The notes under the pieces are model-generated. The model worked only from the letters and a program-made list of their open reading frames with translations. It ran no database searches and was not told the DNA's origin. 64,000 bases of DNA from Epiperipatus broadwayi (Eukaryota; Onychophora; Udeonychophora; Euonychophora; Peripatidae), in the NCBI GenBank assembly GCA_028023455.1, contig JAQFVV010000013.1, positions 9,268,411-9,332,410 on the forward strand. Reading direction: 5' to 3'. A program made the position numbers and the translations under genes. Numbering within the stretch: the stretch's first letter is position 1; each line of letters starts with the position of its first letter. Of the stretch, positions 36,076-47,623 are shown piece after piece.

Positions 36076-39000
36076 TGTATTATTATCATATTTTCAAATC
36101 ATATGCAAACCTGTGTCATTGTCAGTTTTGTAAATCTCTTATCAATCTGATTGCTTAGCAATTTACAACATTTATGATATCTCTTTACTTATTATATATA
36201 TATATATAGTACCTAACTGAAGTTTCACTTAGTTCCAAAAGGAGCCAAAGGTTATCTTAGCTTAACCTTTTGGTTTGAAATTGTCTGATTTTTAAAAAAA
36301 ATAATAATGATAAAAATGAAAATTAAATTAGTTAATGACTAAAATAGGATAATCTTGTATTGATTGTAATCATTATTGTATTATGGAATTATGTCTAAGT
36401 ATTTAAAAAAAATATATATGAGTTAGGTTGGTAAGAGATGCTAAATAATAATTTGAGTTTTAAAAAAAAGAAAGATATCAGAAATAGTTGTCAGTTTGTA
36501 AATAATATTAAATGTATTATTATGTAATCCATTTTAATGTCTAAAGAATAATAATTAGATATTATAAATAAGATGGAATAATTAAGTAATAAATTTTTAA
36601 AAAAATGATATATAAGTTTTTATTAAAAAATAAGAATATTTGTTATTCGTTTTGTAGTTTAACATTCAGTTATAAAAATTATTAAGATTAAATATTCATT
36701 AACATTCTATTGTTGTAGTTTTAAAAATAACTTTTAAACAATTAACTTGCATTCGTATGTGAGAATGTGCATGCATTGACATGGAAACATAAAAAAAAAA
36801 TTTAATTCCAATATTGTTTAAAATAAATAAATAAAACAAATGTGTGGATAAAATTATTTCAATGAAATATTTATGGGTTTAATAAAAAGTATAACTTTAA
36901 ATTTTATATTTATTACTATGGGTTGGATAAAATATCATTTAAAAAAAATTATTGCACAATATTTGTTAATAATAAAATTTTGACTTTCCAGCTGAAGGTC
37001 ACGTGGTATAGAAAGATTATATTGATTACATCAATAGATTGATTTCATGGCTGATTTGTCAGAATATTAAAATTTAATAAAAAATAGTTTTTATTGAATT
37101 GTAGGGGAATGAAAAATTGAGATAAATGGAGATCTAAGGGGTCATTCAGTTGCTGATCTGTTTTAAAATATATGTGTGGCTGAAACTTAAAAGTTCCTTA
37201 ATAAAAAGTAATTTTTAAAAACTTTATATTTTCTAAAAAAATAAAAGTATGTTTTTAAAACCATTATTTTAAATCATCCTGTGATGTCTGAGGGTGAAGA
37301 AAAAAAGGTAATCCGTTTTTCTGACAAATTTTCATTACAATTGAGACATTAAAATTTAAGGCAAAATGTTTAAAGAAAAAAAAATACAGCATCTCATATT
37401 TCATTTACTTTTGATTCATTCATTTTTCTTTATTTAGAAATAAAATTTAAATTATTAAGTATTGTTATGGCTAAAGACTTTATTGCATTAGACTATAGTA
37501 TATCTCCTATCAAATTAAAAATACACGTGAAGAAAAAATTAAAAAAAAAAGACATTCAAACATTTTAAAATATTAAAATGGAAATGCGTTAGCATCTTTA
37601 TAAATTAAAAGTGACCTTAAATTTAATACTTTATTACTTAATAGATGATATATATATATTTAAATATGCTCTTAACAGAATAATGTTTCTGTGGACAATA
37701 TGTAGTTTAAAATATTAATTCTCGTTTATGCCAGTGGTATGAAAAAAATTTTGTTTGAAAGCAAAACTTTAAAAGAATTTAAAAATATTATTAATGAACT
37801 TGTCTCTATCAAATGCATAGTGTTTGGATATAGTTGCCAGTTACTTATAAGTAACTTTATGACCGTTGATCTTTGCTCATAAATGGAAGATGTCTTAATT
37901 AAAAAAAAATCTACTCTTATGTTTAATAAATAAAAGGAAATTTGTTTAAAAAAAAGAAATACATTTTTAAATATTAAGAAACGTTTTTAAAAAAAGCTCT
38001 ATTTTAAAAAAAATGCATTTATCTAAAGAAGAACAGTGAAAGTTAACTAAAAATATATATTATAATTATTTCACGTTTGAACCTAGGATTATAAATATAA
38101 AAACATGTACTCAGCTGAATAATTTTTTTTTCAATGCCGGCTTATTATACTTATGCTACTCAGCTGAATAATTTATTTTCCAGTGCCAACTTATGTTTAT
38201 GCTTACGATGTTTTATTATTTTAATATTTAAAATTATCTTTAAAGATAAAAGTGTTTATTTAAAGAACTACTGAACATTTTCGTTTGGAAATGATTGCCA
38301 TGTATATAAATGTATTAGTTGAAGCTTCGAATTTAAATAGATATCTTAACTGGATAAATTGTCTACACATTATGAAATGAAAAAATCATCACGGACCTGA
38401 AATATGAACTTGAATTAATGTATTATTTTTTTTTGTATGGTCTGCTTTATTGGTTTAAAAAAAGAAACCATAAAAATATTTATGCTATTAAATTTTTATG
38501 TAACACTTTTTGCATAAATATACAGGTAAACTAGGGTTATAATTTTAAAACAAAATAGGTTTATTTGAATGAGCAAATGTTTCTTGCCATTCTTAAGTAG
38601 ATTTAGTTTATTTATCAAGCATTACACTAGCTAGTTTCTATTTAATAATTTTAGCTATAGAGACTTAAATATCAGTCTTATTTTCATGTAAATGGGATGT
38701 TTTACTCAATTTTATTTTAAATTTACTAGAGAAGTTTATCAGAAAGTATCCATTCATTTGTTTTATGAATGTTATATTAATAATAATTACAAATATTTTA
38801 TATTCATCAAGAAGTAAATATTCTTGCATTTAATTTACAATTTTAAAAGTACACTAGTTACTATATTTTTAGCATTTAATATTTTGTTATGTGTGCATTG
38901 TGCCTTGCCTAGAATTTTATATGCATTTGAGTTTAAAGTATTTTCTACAGTAGTCATTTGACACATAGTTTGCTTTGTTGGTTTGAACATTGGATATACG

Positions 39001-41180
39001 TTTTGTATTTTGTAAATTTCTTGGAAATAACTTAGTTAGTTTAAGTGAAGTATATATCTTGCTATTAGTTAGAATTTGTTAGCCTCAAGAGTTAGGCTTA
39101 GTTTATAATTTTTGAATATGCCTTATGGAGTCGAGAAAATCATCCATCCTTATTGTATTGTATTTCCATGATTTGATAGTACTTGTCCCCAAAAAGAGGG
39201 TATTGTATTGTATTTTTCAGTGATGATGATCACATTTATAAGCATTGGAAATCCCATGAAAAGATTGTGCTTTTCTGGTGGGTGTTCCTGTTCCCAGATG
39301 TACTGAAGATGAATTCCAGACATCGTCATTTTGCCTCGAAGTTAGGTATTTTTGGAAGCCACCATATTCTTTTCCAGCTATGAGGAGCCTAGTATCTTTA
39401 TATTTTTGCCTATTATTCATAATGACTTAATGCTAATTCCACCCCAGTAGGTGATGTTGCATTTGTTTTAGATTTGTGATGACAAGATATGCTTGTTTGA
39501 GGAAATGTATTTCTTCAGGTAGTTGTAGCTAGTTTAAGGCTCATAGGTATATCCATGTTTGAATTGTGTTGCTATGATAGTTTTATCACACACAAGCTAA
39601 CCAACAATAAGTTATATTTTAAAGTATATTAAATATGCATATGGTATAAGTGGCAATTCACACATAATAATTTAATATTTTCATCCAGAATTTCGCCGCT
39701 GGATTTGTAAGTCTGTTATATCATTATTTTTAAAACCTTGAGGGAATAATTTTATGTGGACTAGATTTATTTAAGAAAAAGTATAACTGATCTCTGATGA
39801 ATGATTGTCCCATACACTTAATTTAGTTTAATTTTAATATTAGTTTAATCTGATTTAAACCTATATCTAGCTGTGATATTAGTTATATCCGTGAAACTAG
39901 TGATGATATTTTTTAAAAAGTATTGTTGAATATGCTTACTCCAACTTAGCGTTTGTTAAGTTGAGGAGTATAAAATTAAGCTTAGGGTTTTCAATATAAA
40001 CATAGTTCTGTGTGTTATTCTTATTAGTAGATGACACAATAATGTTATTAATTAGTCCAAATAATTATATAAAATCTTAGTGCGGTATTGACACTGTTTG
40101 TATTCTACTACATTTATAAACATTTCTTCTCATTATTAATAAATCAAATTATTATTATTTCAAAAGTTTTGTTTGTTTGTTTTACTTTTATATGAAAATA
40201 TATTCTTGTCTTGGGTTCCAAGTTCACAAAATCTTAAATTTTAAAGTTAATGAATCTTCAATTCAGAAATTTACAAGTATATTCTAATTTAATTAAATAT
40301 AGTTGATATTGTCTTGAAAATTAACAAGCTATGTTAAAGTAAATGATTCTCATATTGAATCACAAATACAGATAATTGCACTATAGCAGATACATAATTA
40401 AATATTTAGTTAAAAGTTTATTTTTTTAAAAAAAATTATCAGTATATCTTTCAGACTAAAGATTATGCAATATCAGATTAACAATATTAGTACTTTAGAA
40501 GAATATTTTAATTAATATTATTTAAAAGCTGCACCTTGTCTTATATTTACTGTACATCATCTATCATCATCTTAAATCTTATATATTTAAAGAATTCTAA
40601 TCCATTTGCATTTGAGGTCTTTAGTGGTTGTCTGTGAGTATGGAAAGGCATTAAAAGTACCCATGCTCTTTTCTTTGCTCAAGTAATATTTTAGATAATA
40701 GGCCATTATTAGTTAAATTTAAATTGATTCATTAAATTTTGTGAATTAATATTTGTTTTGTTTATTATTTTAAGATTGAACATATTATAATTATTTTATG
40801 GTCAGCTAAGATGTCACTTATTTATTTATTAATCACAGTAATTCTTTGTTAGGCAACTTAATTTAAACTTTAATTTTACACAAGAGTTTTAGTTTTAAAA
40901 TCCCTGAGGTTATTTACTCTTGTTGTTTTAGTAAATATAATTCTGTAAGATAATCTTATAAAGTAAAGCATCATAGATCTTATTCAGAGAGTGTATGATC
41001 TATTGGTAAGACTAATATGGTAAGCATTGAGTAATGATTTAGATAATCTTTTGGATGGTTTATTAAAAGATCAATATGCCATAGTAGTTATAGTTCATCA
41101 GTATTCCATGGATTTGATCTTTACTTGATTATACATCTCTGGATCATCATCTCTTTTCTTTAAATTTATTGTAACCCCAC
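36076..41180. other. AT-rich intron sequence with small tandem repeats
   Basis: No gene was recognised. About 38106-38200 contains a diverged tandem duplication (ctcagctgaataattttttt... then ctcagctgaataatttattt..., unit about 55 bp). A short repeated tattgtattgtattt occurs near 39152 and 39200. Open frames here lack recognisable motifs. Confidence 0.55.
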
Positions 41181-41194
41181 TGAGCCGAGTCGTT

Positions 41195-41840
41195 TAGAGT
41201 CTCTCATTTATATTTTATTTTATCTCATTTCAATTCTATTCCATTTCTTTTATCATCTCATTTTGTTTCTCTCTCCTTTATTCTATCTTCTTCTTATATC
41301 ATTTCTCATATCATTCTATCATCTCAGCCATTTAAAATATCTTTTTCTTATATCTCTCTTTCATATCTTTCCCATCATCTCATTTCTTCTTTCTCTCCAT
41401 TATATATATCATTTCTATTACTTTTCCCCATTTCTTTTCCCTCTCAATCTTTTCTTTTCCATCGTTTATTTTTATCATTATCATTACCTCCATTTCATTA
41501 TTAATCCTTTCTCTTTTCTTTCCCCCCTCTCTCATTTCTTTATTAGCATTATCTCTTTCTCTTTTCTTTTTCACCCCCCCTCTTATTCTAGTAGAGTACA
41601 ATTAGCATTTTCTCTTATTCTACCTCTCTTCCTTTTCCTCTCTTTCTTTCTCACACCCTGCCTTCATTTCATTATTAGCATTCTTTTCCTTTTTTTCTCT
41701 TCTCTCTTTCTCTATCTCTCATTCTATTAGGTTACAATTGGCCTCCCTCATTTCATCATTTATCTTTATCATCATCTCTCCTTTATTCCATTTTCTTCTT
41801 ATCTTTCGCTCTCTCTCTCTATTCCATCAGGTTACAATAT
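41195..41840. repeat. Polypyrimidine (T/C) tract, ~650 bp
   Basis: The plus strand is almost all T and C, with short TCATTT / TCTCATTTC / TTCTATT words and a few A-containing spacers such as gtacaattagcattttctct and ggttacaat. It looks like a degenerate simple repeat. It produces long spurious frames on both strands. On the transcribed dynein strand it would be a polypurine run. Confidence 0.85.
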
Positions 41841-42675
41841 ATATATATAATAAGGTTATAGCAAATAATGTATAAATGTATCAGATATTTAGCATAATAA
41901 TAGTAGATTATTATAATGAATCTGTCATTTTATCCCTATGCTTATAGAAATATGTCCACTTCCCTTATCATTGGTTAAAAACATTTTGGAGTGCAAACAG
42001 ATTTTTATTTTTACAAACAAATTATTTCAAATAAATGTGCTTTAATTGTGAACAAACTGCTCACCATGTTCTCAGCCGAAAAGTAATAACACAGATTTTA
42101 AAAATCATATGTGTGCAGATATTGATTGTTACTACTACATAGTAATAAACCATCATTAAATAAATAATTAGGAGTACAATTTTATTATTGACTGCAATTT
42201 AAACAAGTTTATTGGTTGTAATTCAAACTCAACACTGTTTTTATATACTATTTTCAACAGTGTGAAAGTTTATCAACTATTAAAAATATTTTACTGTTCA
42301 TAATGCTTATTGTATATTCTTTCCAAATGATTCTGGGTCATAATATAACAAAATGATTTAGATGAATTTCTTGATAGCTTTTGCATTAAATTCAATCTAA
42401 TATTTATATATATATATATATATATGCACTTATAGTAAATTTAAACTATGCATTATATATATTTGCAATATAGACAAAGAAGATGAAAATTGTAACTATT
42501 TTCCTTTTAGATTCTTAATATTTAGTTAACAGCCCTTTTGATATTTTCAAAACTGATAATGAAGCTTCAATAGTCAAACTTTAGCTATATATATATATAT
42601 TATATATATATATTAAATAAATCACAAAATATAATATGAAATATCTTTTTATAATAACAATAACTGTATATATGT

Positions 42676-42912
42676 ACTAATAGTAATAATACATAAAAGC
42701 TCTTTTTGGTGAATATCGAATTTTGCCCTTTTCAATATGTTGGAACTATTTTACAATTTCAGTCTATTTTACATACATAGTGATATATATATATAAGATA
42801 GAAGTCACTATGTATGCAATGTAGATTGAAATTGTAAAATTGTTCCAACACAATGAAAAGAGCAAAAATCAATATTTGCCAAAAAAAGCTTTTATGTATT
42901 ATTACTATTATT
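42676..42912. repeat. Large palindrome 1 (arms ~105 bp)
   Basis: The left arm (about 42676-42783, aatagtaataatacataaaa...cactatgtatg equivalent) and the right arm (about 42804-42912) are inverted copies with few mismatches around a short AT spacer. Gene-free. Confidence 0.85.
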
Positions 42913-42942
42913 ATAAGGGATATCAACACAAATTTTCAAGCT

Positions 42943-43100
42943 TCCTTCAGCCATCCACTCTATCTCATATAACAAATACACAAGACTATGCACATGTGAA
43001 AAAATATAAATGATCTTGAGTTCATTTATTTTTTCACATGTGTGTGGTCATATATCAGTTATATGAGATACAGTTGATGGCTGAAGAGAGATATTGAAAG
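42943..43100. repeat. Large palindrome 2 (arms ~65 bp)
   Basis: cttcagccatccactctatc...tcatataac is the inverse of gttatatgagatacagttgatggctgaag, and cacatgtgaaaaaatataaa of the central tttattttttcacatgtg. It begins about 30 bp after palindrome 1. Confidence 0.85.
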
Positions 43101-43842
43101 TCTGTTGAAATTCCTTATAGTTATATTTAGACTCCAAGTATATGAATTATGCTTGTAGTTCAAGTATTACTATTATATATATTGTAAAGGGTAGCTTACA
43201 ATGCACACATTCCTAAAAAGATCAAGCATATTTATTGAACCCAATCTATTTGGAATTTATATTAATAGTGGGAAGATTATTATTTGTTATTATTATTACC
43301 TATATACATATAATACACAATAAATTACTAAGTTATAATAAATAAAATACGATCAGTATTTTACAAAGTAATATTATGAATAAGCATTTATTTTATAACA
43401 TCTTGCGTGCGATTATAATTACGATAGAATGACAGCCTGTTAAGCTAATTGCGCAGACGCTGTGAGAATGTTATTAATAAATGAATACCTTCGAACAACC
43501 ACATGATATAGTATTTGTATAAGAGTAAAAAGGAATCCTCTTACTCTTACGAATCAAATGTTTATATATGAGCAAATCTAAAGTAGTTGTAACGAAGGCG
43601 TGACTACATAATAGTCACTTTAAATTACTATATATAATGTCTGTATGAATGACGCCAATGAAATTTTCTAGAATTTACTATTGATTAAATAAATTGTAAT
43701 GTATATATATATTTAATTTAAAATTGAATATTAATTAATAGTTAAATGAATTTGGGATGACTTGAAGTTAATTAGGTGGGTACATGTGTGTGAAAATAAA
43801 ACTGATTTTATTGTATTATTATTATTGTATTATTATTATTTT

Positions 43843-45416
43843 TGTAACGGGTGTGCTCGTTTACCGTATACTTATTAGTTCTTATCATAAAAAAAAATAA
43901 TATCTATATTTCCCCTTTTTCTTTTTGAGCAAAAAAAATAGTGATAAGAAATTTCGTATTTCTCTCACAGCATATTTATGGACGTCAATCATTGACTCCA
44001 AGCGCCAAACTTACTTTTTACATAAGTATTATGCTGGAAGAGAAGAATACGATAGTAATAGGGCCTCTCCACTAGCTCAGTACTCAGGGCGGGTGGCCAA
44101 CAAACCGTAGGAAAATGTACGGGGGAAACTCTATGCAACCAACAACGAAACTCGGATCAATCGTCTAAATTTATGAACTATATTCCATGAGTCAAATAAT
44201 AACACACACACATGCAATATACCTTAATATAACATATCTTTTATTATAATATTTTCTGCTTTTAATAAAAATATATTTCCCGCACCATTTAACATTTACA
44301 TAACCCAATAAAACCTATATATGTATTCTGTGTGGATTTTCAATAGAATAAGAAAAACGAACGTATACACAGATAAAATCTAATCAGCTGTATTCAAAAT
44401 GGCCTTATCTTAAAAAAAAAATATAAGTCTCTTGCCTTGGTTCGTTCTCCTTGAGGGTTTCAGAAAACGTAATAATATTTGGAAAATAAAATATCTTAAG
44501 TTCATATTACCTGCAATTTTTGTCCGATGTGATCCCCGGGGATATCAAAATAAGAAGAAAAACACATGAAATCCGAAGCAAAACGTACGAGACAGTTCAT
44601 CACGCTTCAGTTCATTCCGAGTCGGATCGATTCCCTTGCGAAAAGTTGATAGGTCTCCGGTCGATGTTCTCCGGTCACTGCTGCATGGCCTCTTCGGGGC
44701 AAGGTCCAGAAATCCCAGCACGCTTAAGCCTTTACCCCACTGTACTCATATTCGGCCGTAGCCTTAGCTATTCTTCTTCAATATATATAAAAAAAAAATG
44801 AAAATATTTCTTTTTCTTTTTTTTCTTTCCTCTTTGAAGACCAAAAATAATCTGACACTAGTTTAAAAAAAAAAACTACATCTCACTCCCCCTGTCACTT
44901 TTTCTTTTTCTTTTGTTTTCGCAAACACAGTCCGTCCCCTTCTTCCCCACCACGTGGTATAGATGGCCAGTTAAGCTAATAAGCAGAAAGAACTTTTCGC
45001 ACCTTCGGACATTTTGGCAATTAACATTCCGGAAACTTTTTACTTCAACCTTCTTTTTAATTTTCATTCAAATTCCCCAGATAAGATTTTCGATGTTTAA
45101 TATATTTCTTTTTTTTTCTTTTTCTTACAATAATCTCTTATCTTGGATCCAAAAATGTATTCATACGTTCGTTTCTAAAACTGTCTATCCACACCGCAAA
45201 TACATACATATACCACTTTTACAAAAACAAAACGCAAATTCTCCCCCCACTCCCTCTTTTCTTACTTTAATAAAATTTTTAAACATTTTCTCCCACTAAC
45301 AAAATAAATACTAAAACGAAATAAAATCAAACTTATATGAAACTAATTTTAAAACTATATCACATATGTGTGCGCCTTTCTACATTGTAACTAGGGTTTA
45401 AACCCGACTGTTTACA
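43843..45416 (-). repeat. Left LTR (3' LTR) of the gag-only element
   Basis: 1574 bp, TGTAACGGGTGTGCTCG... to ...GACTGTTTACA. The last 33 bases form a near-palindrome, less perfect here than in the right copy. Small open frames shared by both LTRs (for example 44520-44801) contain no known motif and I do not call them genes. Confidence 0.93.
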
Positions 45417-45432
45417 ATACCCTCCTCCCGGA
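45417..45432 (-). promoter_or_regulatory. Polypurine tract of the gag-only element
   Basis: Read minus, CCGGGAGGAGGGTAT directly abuts the LTR start TGTAAACAG. This is the standard plus-strand priming site at the 3' LTR, and it fixes the element orientation as minus. Confidence 0.85.
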
Positions 45433-46252
45433 AGCCTTTAAATACGGTCTACGTATTTGAACGGCTCATTCCTAACTTATCAAATAAAACGATGCATTTT
45501 TAAATATTTTCCCTTTATAACTTTCTGCCCTGCGGCTCTAGAACAAAAGAAATAAACGACCATCAATCCCAACGATATGCTATAAGTTCAACCACCAACT
45601 CACACGCATGTGATATGCAACGCACCGCATACAATCAATTCCACACAGACTTATCTGGTTATGTGACCGGAAACACAAAAAAAAAACCCAAAAAAAAAAT
45701 AATCTCCTTTTTCTTTTTTTTCTTTCTACGTGTCAGGACCTTCTAACCGCACTCTGCTACTTCAGAGTCTTATGAGCGAGGGTAACTAGAACAAAATCCG
45801 ACTTAAGTAGGGGTCATCCAAGACCGTGCTCGCCTTTGGAGCTTTGTGGGTGGGACGGTATGTGAGTGCCGTGCTCTCTTTGGAGACTTATTGGCTTAAG
45901 TTTAAATAGGTCGGTCAACCATGTCGGGAACAACATTTATATACAGGACGCGACACACCACATGCCCAATCCAAGCAACCAACCCCGCCATCCACCGTCA
46001 GACTCGATAGACCGCTCCCATCTCAAATCTCCCTAGCCACCTTTATCTAACTCTCTAGCCTACAAAACAATGAAGGAGAAAAAAAAAAAATTCGACACAC
46101 ATATATAACTTCAAATGTGGCCTTATATAACGGCCCCTATACTTAATAATACCATTGTTAAATATTAAACCCATACCCTAATAAAATAATTTAAACAAAC
46201 ACACAAAAAAAAACTTTCAGCCTATGTCCAATTACGTGTATATATCTTAACT
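45433..46252 (-). other. Noncoding 3' interior of the gag-only element
   Basis: About 820 bp between the gag stop and the PPT, where pol would normally sit. I see no RT, RNase H or integrase motif in any frame, so pol has been deleted or was never present. It contains C-rich and A-run stretches. Confidence 0.7.
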
Positions 46253-47305
46253 CTATCGGCTATCCTTTTTCCCGGATGAACTCGAAATCTTTCCCTGTCC
46301 ATAATTCGGCTTGCGTGGCGGTCGTGGCTCTTCATGTTCATACTGCCATTTCGGTCTAGTATTACCATCCCCTCGTTCGGGATCCTGCAAGTCCCAATCC
46401 GACCCTCCTTCTTCCGTCCCAAATTTCACAACTCGAGTATCGTGAGTTTCTTTTCCTCGCTCTATCGGTAAATTATAATCATAGGTGCTCATATCAATCG
46501 CATTAAGTAGCTCAGCTACCTCCTCCATGGACGCTTTCCTTATGCCTAACATCATTTGTTCCACCTTCATCGGCATGTTATGCCTCACGATCCGAATGAT
46601 GTGGTTTTCCTTTAAATTGCATGCGTCTAACGTTCGCAGCTTTGCCACTTGTCGATGGAAAAATTGTGAAAAACTTTCTTGCTCTCCTTCCCTATATTTC
46701 TCCTGCATAATCCGATATCTAGCCAACTCTTGACGATCCTCTGACCAAAAACTATCTCTCATCTCTCGTTGATATTCTTCAAATGTCGTAGGTTGTTGAA
46801 ACAACGAATTCCACCATGATAGCGCGTTTCCAGTTAGGTTGCTGCAAGCAATAGCGATTTTGCTTTCCTCAGCCATCGGGTTAACGCTAAAATATCTTCC
46901 CAGACTTTGTAAGTGTTCCACGGGAGCTTCTCCCATTTGGCCGGCAAATGGCCGAACCTTTAAAAATTGGTTTACATGGGCCTGCGCTGGTACGTACTTC
47001 GTCACGGCTTCCCTTTCTTCTGCTATTTTTGTCTTTTCGCCCTCAACCTGTTTCTCATCTACTTTCTTTCCCTTAGACTTCTCGTCTTTATCTATACTTC
47101 CTTCCTTCTTTGACTCTCCTTCGTTCTCTTCTCCTTGATTAACTCCTTTTATTCTTTCCATTTGCTGCTCTAATTTTCGCAGCCTTTCCTCAAATCGATC
47201 TTCGAATTTTTGAAATCTTTGTTCCAATCTTTCCAGAATGACCTCCAAAATCTTCGATTCTTCCTTCTTTTCTTGGTCCATTTTCTTTTGGAGTCTTGTT
47301 TTCAT
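46253..47305 (-). CDS. gag: Retrotransposon Gag polyprotein (intact, 350 aa)
   Basis: ATG 47305 to the stop at 46253. Residues 12-55 form a charged coiled coil (ILERLEQRFQKFEDRFEERL). Residues 56-100 are a K/E/G-rich low-complexity linker. Residues 108-275 match the retrotransposon capsid (Retrotrans_gag) fold, with VRPFAGQMGEAPVEHLQSL, NLTGNALSWWNSL, TTFEEYQREMRDSF and ARYRIMQEKYREGEQESFSQ in the usual order. The C-terminus (300-350) is polar and basic, with EPRPPRKPNYGQG. It lacks the CCHC zinc knuckle that usually binds RNA. Gag would form the particle that packages element RNA. Here it is the only product, so the reverse transcriptase must come from another element. The base composition is clearly richer in GC than the surrounding intron. 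Confidence 0.93.
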   Translation of the reverse strand: MKTRLQKKMDQEKKEESKILEVILERLEQRFQKFEDRFEERLRKLEQQMERIKGVNQGEENEGESKKEGSIDKDEKSKGKKVDEKQVEGEKTKIAEEREAVTKYVPAQAHVNQFLKVRPFAGQMGEAPVEHLQSLGRYFSVNPMAEESKIAIACSNLTGNALSWWNSLFQQPTTFEEYQREMRDSFWSEDRQELARYRIMQEKYREGEQESFSQFFHRQVAKLRTLDACNLKENHIIRIVRHNMPMKVEQMMLGIRKASMEEVAELLNAIDMSTYDYNLPIERGKETHDTRVVKFGTEEGGSDWDLQDPERGDGNTRPKWQYEHEEPRPPRKPNYGQGKISSSSGKKDSR

Positions 47306-47604
47306 TCACACTATATTTTACTAAATATATTTTGATATCTTAAAAAAAAATCGTAGTAATTTGTTTTGGCTGCTTCCAAAATCACAACGTGGTAGGTTTT
47401 CCTTTCCCCCCCCCCAAAGCGCCATGCTACGTGTCTAATTTCTTTATCAACCACTCGGAAAACTATTTTCTGTCTTTCAATAAAACTATTTTAATCGAAA
47501 CAAACTTCACGTCTCTCTAATATTTCTATTTTACTCCCCCTCCTTTCCCTTATCGAATTTTTAATCTTTCTACTCGGGCCCCCATACATTCCATTCTTCA
47601 TAAA

Positions 47605-47622
47605 GCCTTAGTTGGGACGCCA
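47605..47622 (-). promoter_or_regulatory. Primer-binding site of the gag-only element
   Basis: Read minus, the right LTR ends GTTACA, then one base, then TGGCGTCCCAACTAAGG. TGG complements a tRNA 3' CCA end, and the TGGCG.CCCAAC form is common in Ty3/Gypsy-type elements. The tRNA is not identified. Confidence 0.85.
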
Positions 47623-47623
47623 T

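Noticed and set aside
41263-41730. 155-codon Ser/Leu/Phe-rich frame and its antisense partner
   Set aside because: A product of the pyrimidine tract, which rarely contains stops.
44520-44801. 93-codon frame duplicated in both LTRs of the gag-only element (also 48301-48582)
   Set aside because: Identical only because the LTRs are near-identical; no motif, and antisense to the element.
46485-47138. Plus-strand frames of 82 and 99 codons
   Set aside because: Antisense shadows of gag.
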